Of a stretch of 34,418 bases of DNA, positions 28,723-34,418 are shown one piece after another. Every line of letters begins with the position of its first letter. Within the stretch, counting starts at the first letter, position 1. The translations under genes were made by a program, and so were the position numbers. The notes below the pieces were generated by a model, which worked only from the letters and a program-made list of their open reading frames with translations, did no database searches and had not been told where the DNA came from. Source of the stretch: DASWOJ01 sp036398775 (GTDB taxonomy: Bacteria; Pseudomonadota; Alphaproteobacteria; Acetobacterales; Acetobacteraceae); assembly GCA_036398775.1 (NCBI GenBank), contig DASWOJ010000029.1, forward strand, positions 1 through 34,418, written 5' to 3'.

Positions 28723-31182
28723 GTGGAGTTTGGTCTAGAAGGACCCCTTGGGGAATGGCTTCGCCGGGTGCGCCGTTCAGTCCGCTTTTTGCGGGAGGGT
28801 GCGGGGCTGCGCCGGGTCGCCTCCCTCCTCCTCGCCACGACACTGCTCGGACCGTCCGCCTTCGCATTGTGGGCGGCGATCGCCAGCTATGGCGCCGGCG
28901 TCGCAGCACGGCAGGCCAGCGAGGTCCCCGACCTCCTGGCAAACGCCCGCCATGCGGTCGGCGAGCAGGAAACGCTTGGGTTGAGCTATCGAATTGAGGC
29001 CAATCCGGCCATCCGGGTTCGCTATGGCGAGCAGGCGATTGCGACAACGAGCGCGCTGGACCAGTCAATTCTACACGCATCACCTGACCAGGCCCTTGTG
29101 ATCGAACAGCTCCGCACCGCCCACGAACGCTATCTTGCTGCCGCCGAGGCAATGTTTGGCGCGACTGACGCCGGCGACCTAGCCGCTGTCTTGAGCAACG
29201 CCAGCAAAGTCGCCTTCCAGCTCAGCACCCTCAAAGGCAGCATGCTGGCCGCCATCGAGGACGCGCTCGCGCAGGAGGCGGTGCACGATGACCGGCAACA
29301 GAGCATCCAACGCCAAGTGCTGGTCGCGACACCGATAGTGTTGACGCTGGATGTCGCGCTCGTCGCCGCGTTTCTGGTGCTCAGGCGCGTACAGGACCGC
29401 CGCGAACGGCATGCCGCCGCCCGGGATGCCGCTGCCGTCCAGCGCCGGGAGCATCGGTTTCGCGCGCTGATCCAGAATGCTTCCGACGTGGTTCTCATCA
29501 GCGCCGCAGCCGACGTGATCACCTACCAGAGCCCCAGCGCGGCCATTGTTTGGGGCTACGCCGACGAGCACCTGCTAGGCCGGCCCGTGCAGGATTTGAT
29601 CCATCCTGACGACCGAACGGCGTTCCAGGATCTATGGGGCCAGATCTGTGCGGCATCCGGATCGGCCCGGAATACCGAGATGCGGGTTCAGCGGCAAGAT
29701 GGGTCGTGGCGCCACGTCGAGTTGATCCTGACCAACCTGGTGCACGAGTCTGCCGTCGAGGGCATTGTCGTGACCGCGCGCGACATCGAGGAACGTAAGG
29801 CGTTTGAACGGCAATTGACCCAGCAGGCGTTCTGCGACGCGTTGACCGGCTTGCCCAACCGCATCCTTCTGACTGACCGCATCAAGCAGGGCCTGGCCCG
29901 CGCCAGCAGACGACACCGGCTCATCGCTGTGCTGTTCCTCGACCTCGACAACTTCAAGCTGATCAATGACAGCCTCGGCCATGAGGCTGGAGACCAGTTG
30001 CTGGTTCAGGCGGCTGCCAGGCTGTCCGCTTGCGTGCGCGCCGAGGATACCGTGGCCCGGCTCGGCGGAGACGAGTTTGTCGTGCTGCTTGATAATCTCG
30101 CCAGCGAAGCCGCAGCAGCCATTGTGGCGGACGCCATCGCCGGGCAGTTCCGGTGTCCGTTCAGGCTTGACGGGCGCGAGGTGGTCGTGACTGCCAGCAT
30201 TGGTGTCGCGTTGGGCTGTCCTGATCAAACCGATGCCGAGAGCGTGCTGCGCAATGCCGACGTCGCCATGTATCGGGCGAAATCCAACGGCAAGGGGCAG
30301 TTCGTCGTATTCGACGCCAGCATGCACCGCGACAGCCTCGCGCGGCTCGAGTTGGAGAACGACCTGCGCCGGGCCGTAGGGAACGAGGAGTTCTGCCTCC
30401 ACTATCAGCCGATTGTTGACATAGAGTCCGGCCGGGTGGTCGAGGTCGAGGCGCTTGTTCGCTGGCACCATCCCACCAGGGGCTTGGTAGCTCCCGGCAA
30501 CTTCATCCCGATCGCGGAGGAGACGGGCATCATCGTGCCGCTCGGTCGCTGGGTGCTGGATCAAGCCTGTCGCCAGGCAGCTGAATGGGCGATCTCCTGC
30601 CCGTTCAACCCGCCTTTGACGCTGAGCGTCAATCTGTCGCCGCGGCAGTTCCAACAGCCCGACCTCGACGCGGAGATCGCTGCCGTCTTGCAACGGACGG
30701 GTCTAGCCCCGGAGTGCCTCAAGCTGGAGATTACCGAAGGGGTCATCATGCAAGATGTCGATCGGACGATTGCGATGCTCAGCAAGCTGAAGACCATCGG
30801 CGTGAAAATCGCGGTTGACGATTTCGGCACTGGTTACTCGTCGCTCGCCTACCTCAAGCGCCTGCCATTGGACGTGCTGAAGATCGACCAGTCTTTCGTG
30901 AATGGTCTTGGCCGCAACCCGGAGGACACCGCAATTGTGCAGGCCATCCTGTCGCTCGCCGAGTCACTCAACCTGTCCGTGACCGGCGAGGGCGTTGAAA
31001 CGGCTGAGCACGCGGCATTGCTCAATCGCATGAAATGCAGCCGGGGCCAGGGCTATTTCTTCGCCAGACCGCTGGATGTCGAGAGCGCCACTGCCCTGTT
31101 GCGAACGGTTCGTCAGCCCAGCACAGTCTTTGCAAGTCTGCCCGATCAGGAGGAGATGATCTGCCCCCCTGCGGTCCTGTAG
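28723..31182 (+). CDS. Membrane-bound PAS-GGDEF-EAL cyclic-di-GMP protein
   Basis: An 819-residue inner-membrane signalling protein. Transmembrane segments near 33-55 and 198-222 enclose a helical periplasmic sensor of about 140 residues. A PAS domain (about 245-365, with RDIEERKAFERQL linking) leads to a GGDEF domain with an intact GGDEF at 448-452 and an RxxD inhibitory site (RAED) five residues before it. The EAL domain has EAL at 576-578 and the metal-binding and loop motifs NLSPRQF, EITEG, DDFGTGYSSL, KIDQSFV and EGVET. Both domains keep their catalytic residues, so it could make and break cyclic-di-GMP, with the balance set by the sensor. The start is GTG (28723) with AGGA eight bases upstream. 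Confidence 0.93.
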   Translation: MEFGLEGPLGEWLRRVRRSVRFLREGAGLRRVASLLLATTLLGPSAFALWAAIASYGAGVAARQASEVPDLLANARHAVGEQETLGLSYRIEANPAIRVRYGEQAIATTSALDQSILHASPDQALVIEQLRTAHERYLAAAEAMFGATDAGDLAAVLSNASKVAFQLSTLKGSMLAAIEDALAQEAVHDDRQQSIQRQVLVATPIVLTLDVALVAAFLVLRRVQDRRERHAAARDAAAVQRREHRFRALIQNASDVVLISAAADVITYQSPSAAIVWGYADEHLLGRPVQDLIHPDDRTAFQDLWGQICAASGSARNTEMRVQRQDGSWRHVELILTNLVHESAVEGIVVTARDIEERKAFERQLTQQAFCDALTGLPNRILLTDRIKQGLARASRRHRLIAVLFLDLDNFKLINDSLGHEAGDQLLVQAAARLSACVRAEDTVARLGGDEFVVLLDNLASEAAAAIVADAIAGQFRCPFRLDGREVVVTASIGVALGCPDQTDAESVLRNADVAMYRAKSNGKGQFVVFDASMHRDSLARLELENDLRRAVGNEEFCLHYQPIVDIESGRVVEVEALVRWHHPTRGLVAPGNFIPIAEETGIIVPLGRWVLDQACRQAAEWAISCPFNPPLTLSVNLSPRQFQQPDLDAEIAAVLQRTGLAPECLKLEITEGVIMQDVDRTIAMLSKLKTIGVKIAVDDFGTGYSSLAYLKRLPLDVLKIDQSFVNGLGRNPEDTAIVQAILSLAESLNLSVTGEGVETAEHAALLNRMKCSRGQGYFFARPLDVESATALLRTVRQPSTVFASLPDQEEMICPPAVL

Positions 31183-31202
31183 TCGCCTTGACGGCCTGAA
31201 GC

Positions 31203-31217
31203 TGGCACAACAATTGC
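31203..31217 (+). promoter_or_regulatory. Candidate sigma-54 (-24/-12) promoter for the regulator-amidase genes
   Basis: TGGCAC (31203-31208), five bases (AACAA), then TTGC (31214-31217): this matches all ten fixed positions of the RpoN consensus. It lies in an intergenic gap, not in a gene, and points at the AraC-type regulator 99 bases downstream. Sigma-54 promoters commonly drive nitrogen-scavenging genes such as amidases. No NtrC site was recognised upstream. Confidence 0.55.
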
Positions 31218-31255
31218 CTGTTGACTTCAAGTAGACCCTGAACAGCGGTTGTGCC
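31204..31255. repeat. Long nested inverted repeat spanning the promoter
   Basis: GGCACAAC (31204-31211) pairs with GTTGTGCC (31248-31255), and inside it CTGTT (31218-31222) pairs with AACAG (31241-31245). The arms cover the -24 box and the predicted transcription start. It could be an operator, an RNA fold in the leader or a cruciform; no T-run follows, so it is not a standard terminator. Confidence 0.55.
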
Positions 31256-31260
31256 TACGC

Positions 31261-31289
31261 CTCATGCAGTCCGGGGCCAGGCGCATGAG
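31261..31289. promoter_or_regulatory. Inverted repeat in the AraC-regulator leader
   Basis: CTCATGC (31261-31267) and GCATGAG (31283-31289) form 7-bp arms around 15 bases. They end 26 bases before the regulator's start codon and just ahead of its AAAGGAGG ribosome site. It may be an operator for autoregulation or a leader hairpin. Confidence 0.45.
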
Positions 31290-31315
31290 CAGGCGGTCGA
31301 AAGGAGGCATCGGTT

Positions 31316-32299
31316 ATGTCGGAAGTCTTGCCTCTCCACAATCGAAATGGGATCGGTGCTGACTGCTTCGACACGGAGGCCGTCGCGTCCAAGGATCGGT
31401 TCAGCTACTGGAATGAGACGATATGCGCGTTCCTGAGCCCGGTTGACAGCATCCAGCTCGCAAGGGACCGCCCGTTTTCGGCCAAGCTGCAGCGGATGGA
31501 CGCAGGCGCGCTGCAAGTGAGCGACATCCGCTTTTCGCCGATGCGCAACGACCGGACGCGGAGCCTCCTACGCAGCAGGCCGAACGAGAACTTCTTTGTT
31601 GCCCTGATGGCCGCCGGGCACGGCCGGCTCGTGCAGGACCAGCGATGCGCCACGCCTGGGCCAGGGGACGTGGTCATCTATGACTCGGGACGCCCGTTCA
31701 CCTGGGCATTCGAAGGGGACAGCAGGATGCTGATCGGGCAACTGCCCCGGCGGTTGCTGACATCGCGCATCGCGGCGTCGGATCAGATCGCGGCCCGGAC
31801 GCTGCGGTGCGGCGAACCCTGCGCGTCCCTTGTTGCCAGCGTGCTGAACGAGACGATCAGGCTGGACGCGGCAACGGACGAAGCCGCGTTGCAACGCCTG
31901 GGCGCCTCACTGGCGGACACGCTGGCGGCGGCGCTCGAGTTCGGTCTGACCCAGGGCAGGCATAGTCTCGGCCACCAGGACCTGCTCGGCCGTGCCAAGG
32001 CCACCCTGCTGCGCCACATTGAGGACCCCGATTTCGACTTCTCACGGCTGGTCAGCGAACTTGGCGTGTCCGGGCGCACGCTCTGCCGCGTTTTCGCGGC
32101 CGACGGCACGACGGCAATACGGTGGTTATGGCGGCAGCGGCTTGAACACGCCCGCCGGCTGCTGGACGAACGGAGGGTCAGCACCGTCAGCCAAGCCGCG
32201 ATGCGGTCCGGCTTCAACGACCTGTCGCATTTCGCGCGGGCCTTCAAGACCCGGTATGGGGAGATGCCGAGATCAGTCTTGCGCGAGCGCGCTCAATAG
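31316..32299 (+). CDS. AraC-family transcriptional regulator (AraC-binding-like N-terminus)
   Basis: A 327-residue DNA-binding regulator. Residues about 25-190 form the AraC-binding-like (PF14525-type) sensor domain: FSYWNETICAFLSPVD, FFVALMAAGHGRLVQDQR, TPGPGDVVIYDSGRPFTWAF. The C-terminal 100 residues hold the two helix-turn-helix motifs (SRLVSELGVSGRTLCRVFAADG, then TVSQAAMRSGFNDLSHFARAFKTRYGEMP). AAAGGAGG eight bases upstream of the ATG is nearly a perfect ribosome site. The gene leads the amidase and formamidase genes on the same strand, 102 bases ahead, so it probably controls them in response to an amide or related inducer. It is in turn preceded by a candidate sigma-54 promoter. Confidence 0.92.
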   Translation: MSEVLPLHNRNGIGADCFDTEAVASKDRFSYWNETICAFLSPVDSIQLARDRPFSAKLQRMDAGALQVSDIRFSPMRNDRTRSLLRSRPNENFFVALMAAGHGRLVQDQRCATPGPGDVVIYDSGRPFTWAFEGDSRMLIGQLPRRLLTSRIAASDQIAARTLRCGEPCASLVASVLNETIRLDAATDEAALQRLGASLADTLAAALEFGLTQGRHSLGHQDLLGRAKATLLRHIEDPDFDFSRLVSELGVSGRTLCRVFAADGTTAIRWLWRQRLEHARRLLDERRVSTVSQAAMRSGFNDLSHFARAFKTRYGEMPRSVLRERAQ

Positions 32300-32401
32300 C
32301 CGGCACGCCTATTCCATCGGACTGCGCCGCGCCAGTCTGGCACGCACGGTCAAGTATTTTGGCGAAGGGGGCCGAGACACAAGCGGGAGCCGGACCTACC
32401 A

Positions 32402-33823
32402 ATGTCAAGCCACGCGATGTCAGCATTTTGGGAAAACCGCCACGTGCATTATGAGTCCATCGCCAGCCTTTCCGCCGGGATCAAGAGCAAGTCGGTCTCA
32501 CCGGTCGAGGTGACACGATACATGCTGGCCCGGATCGCCGCCCGGGACGGGACGAGCGGAGCCTATGCGACGCTTGTGGCCGAGCGGGCGACGGCGCGGG
32601 CTGCGGCAGCCGAGCAGGAGATCGAGCAGGGCTTGTGGCGCGGCCCTTTGCACGGGATTCCGATCGGCCTGAAGGACATCATCTATACTGACTTCGCCGT
32701 GACCGAAGCAGGCACGGCGATCCACCGCGGCTTCAAGCCGCCCTTCAGCGCCACGGTCACCGAGCGGCTTGAGGCGGCCGGCGCGATCACGCTAGGCAAG
32801 CTGAAGACGACCGAGCAGGCTTTCGCCGACCATCATCCGTCCATCCCGGCGCCGGTCAACCCGTGGGGGGCCGAGTATTGGACCGGTTCGTCATCGTCCG
32901 GTTCGGGGGTGGCAACGGCAGCCGGGCTGGCGTTCGGCACGCTCGGGTCCGATACTGGCGGCTCGATCCGCCTGCCGTCGGCGGCGAACGGGATCACCGG
33001 CCTGAAGCCGACGTGGGGCAGGGTCAGCCGCTATGGCGTCTTTCCGCTGGCCGACACGCTCGACCACGTGGGCCCGATGACCCGTTCGGCCGTGGATGCG
33101 GCGATCATGCTGGAGGCAATCGCCGGGGCGGACCCGAACGACCCGACCGCGCTGCGCGACCCGGTGCCGGCGTATGCTTCCCTTTGCGAGGCGGGCATAC
33201 GCGGCCTCAAGATCGGGCTGCCGCGCGACTTCGTCATGTCCGGCATTGATGATCAGGTGGGGGATGCATGGGAGGCTACGTCCCGGTCGCTGGAGCGGCT
33301 CGGGGCCGTGCTGCATCCGATGGAGTTCCCGGAGTGGCGCGAGGCGGTGGGTCATTGGGGCCTGCTTTGCGCGGCCGAAACCGCCTGGGCGCACCGCGGC
33401 ACCCATCCGTCGCGCAAGGCGGAGTATGGGCCGGTGCTCTCGAACTTCATTGAGATGGGGCAGTCGGCGACCGCGCCGCAGCTTGCCGAGGCCAACATCG
33501 CCCGCGTGACGTTCCAGTCGCGCATGGCGGCGGCGTTCGACGGCTTGGACCTCATACTGATGCCGACGCTGCCGTCCCGGGTGCCGACCACGGCGGAATG
33601 GCTGGACCGGGCAGGGGGCGACTTCAGCGAATACCTGCGCTTCACCATCCCGGCCGACCTGACCGGCGGCCCGACGATCACTTTCCCCGCGTCTTTCGAC
33701 ACTGGCGGTATGCCGATCACGATGCAGCTCTACGGCCCCCACTTGTCGGAGGCCTTGCTGTGCCAGGCGGGAGCGGCGTTCCAGCGCGCGACCGACTGGC
33801 ACCTCCGCCACCCGCAGGATTGA
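32402..33823 (+). CDS. Amidase signature family enzyme
   Basis: A 473-residue serine hydrolase of the amidase signature family, which cleaves amides to an acid and ammonia. The Ser-cisSer-Lys triad is visible: Lys91 in GIPIGLKDI, the cis-Ser near residue 165 in WTGSSSSGSGV, and the nucleophile Ser188 in GSDTGGSIRLPS. Length is normal, and DHVGPMTRSAVDAAIML and PADLTGGPTITFP follow the family. It is not GatA, because the gatB and gatC genes are absent. An alternative start at Met6 is possible; the chosen ATG has GGGAG somewhat far upstream. It sits between the AraC-type regulator and an acetamidase/formamidase gene, which points to catabolic use of an amide or amino-acid amide. Confidence 0.92.
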   Translation: MSSHAMSAFWENRHVHYESIASLSAGIKSKSVSPVEVTRYMLARIAARDGTSGAYATLVAERATARAAAAEQEIEQGLWRGPLHGIPIGLKDIIYTDFAVTEAGTAIHRGFKPPFSATVTERLEAAGAITLGKLKTTEQAFADHHPSIPAPVNPWGAEYWTGSSSSGSGVATAAGLAFGTLGSDTGGSIRLPSAANGITGLKPTWGRVSRYGVFPLADTLDHVGPMTRSAVDAAIMLEAIAGADPNDPTALRDPVPAYASLCEAGIRGLKIGLPRDFVMSGIDDQVGDAWEATSRSLERLGAVLHPMEFPEWREAVGHWGLLCAAETAWAHRGTHPSRKAEYGPVLSNFIEMGQSATAPQLAEANIARVTFQSRMAAAFDGLDLILMPTLPSRVPTTAEWLDRAGGDFSEYLRFTIPADLTGGPTITFPASFDTGGMPITMQLYGPHLSEALLCQAGAAFQRATDWHLRHPQD

Positions 33824-33863
33824 ACGCGCACCGTCTTTCCCCCTGTTCCAAGGCGCCTCTGAC

Positions 33864-34418
33864 ATGACCGTTCCCGACTGGCTCAGCACATCCATCATGG
33901 CAACCCGCGGCGTGGCGGCCGGCAAGAAGGGCCGCGAGCACCGGATCACCGACGCCGAGCAGGGCGAACACCATTTCGTCTATGGTCCCTACGCCAAGCC
34001 GATCCTGACCATCGAACCCGGCGACACGCTGGTTGTGGACACCGAGGACGCCTTCAGCGGCAAAATCACCTCCGAGCAGGACAAGCCGAGCGAGAAGCTC
34101 AACCATCCCTTCCTCAACCCGCAGAGCGGGCCGTTCGGCGTGCGCGGCGCCGAGAAGGGCGACTGCCTTGCGGTGCACATCCAATCCGTCGAAACCCGCG
34201 GCGAATACGGCACGACGGCTCTGATCCCCGAGTTCGGCGGCCTGGTCGGAACGTCCACCACGGCCATGCTCAACCCGCCGCTGCCCGAGAAGGTGAAACG
34301 GATGCGCATTGACGCCGCCGGGGTGCATTTCAGCGACAAGATCGTGCTGCCCTACGAGCCGTTCATCGGGACTATCGGGGTGTCGCCGCAGATCGAGGCG
34401 ATCTCCTCCCTGGTGCCG
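33864..34418 (+). CDS. Acetamidase/formamidase family protein, 3' truncated
   Basis: The first 185 residues of an acetamidase/formamidase, cut by the window end. The frame is open to the last base with no stop. Recognisable features are the N-terminal YGPYAKPILTIEPGDTLVVDTEDAF, NPQSGPFGVRGAEKGDCLAVHIQSVE (the family's strand region around the metal site) and EFGGLVGTSTTAM. Full-length members have about 300-400 residues and hydrolyse formamide or acetamide to ammonia and formate or acetate. The ATG at 33864 has AAGG fourteen bases upstream. It follows the amidase gene by 40 bases. If it acts on formamide, its formate product could be used by the formate dehydrogenase encoded in this window; that link is inferred. 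Confidence 0.9.
   Translation, partial: MTVPDWLSTSIMATRGVAAGKKGREHRITDAEQGEHHFVYGPYAKPILTIEPGDTLVVDTEDAFSGKITSEQDKPSEKLNHPFLNPQSGPFGVRGAEKGDCLAVHIQSVETRGEYGTTALIPEFGGLVGTSTTAMLNPPLPEKVKRMRIDAAGVHFSDKIVLPYEPFIGTIGVSPQIEAISSLVP

Noticed and set aside
1..34418. CRISPR arrays, tRNA or rRNA genes, intact insertion sequences
   Set aside because: No regularly spaced long repeats with unique spacers, no tRNA-like or rRNA sequence and no transposase were seen.

Overview
The window is GC-rich DNA with the gene families, dense overlapping operons and codon use of an alphaproteobacterium, most likely in or near Acetobacteraceae/Rhodospirillales. This placement is an inference from family content. A parA-parB pair, an iteron-type origin and a replication initiator sit together at 20.2-23.6 kb, so the DNA is probably a plasmid or chromid rather than the main chromosome.

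Layout. (1) 0-6.4 kb: the end of a dipeptide-type ABC ATPase, a class II aldolase, a REP-like hairpin, then a minus-strand branched-chain amino acid/amide-type ABC uptake operon (binding protein, LivH, LivM and a fused LivG-LivF ATPase). (2) 6.5-8.5 kb: an internally deleted, frameshifted alcohol dehydrogenase pseudogene, a photolyase/cryptochrome-like FAD protein with an unusual domain order, and a small secreted low-complexity protein. (3) 8.6-18.4 kb: a complete membrane-bound, cysteine-type formate dehydrogenase locus. It holds a divergent polyferredoxin, four overlapping accessory genes (ligase-like, DUF6505, DUF3305, DUF3306), a TorD-like chaperone, a tiny Tat-signal protein, and the catalytic, iron-sulfur and cytochrome b subunits. 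(4) 18.5-19.5 kb: a glycosyltransferase, then about 660 bases with no supported gene. (5) 20.2-23.6 kb: parB, parA, oriV and rep. (6) 23.6-28.4 kb: a disulfide-reductase-like flavoprotein, an extended SDR, two small glycosyl/nucleotidyl-transferase-like proteins and a sterol-desaturase-family membrane protein. (7) 28.7-31.2 kb: a PAS-GGDEF-EAL signalling protein. (8) 31.2 kb to the end: an AraC-type regulator, an amidase and a truncated acetamidase/formamidase, behind a candidate sigma-54 promoter.

How the genes may work together. The formate dehydrogenase locus is self-contained for subunits, export chaperone and several accessory proteins, but fdhD is not in the window. Formate released by a formamidase could feed it, and the Liv-type transporter could import amides; both links are inference.

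The most notable new signals are in the replication region. An 18-bp perfect palindrome occurs both upstream of parA and inside parB. Four 21-bp-period iterons lie upstream of rep, and three more copies point the opposite way: two in the rep leader and one inside the rep coding sequence. Also notable are a perfect -24/-12 promoter match nested in a long inverted repeat ahead of the amidase genes, and a photolyase-like protein whose FAD domain comes first.
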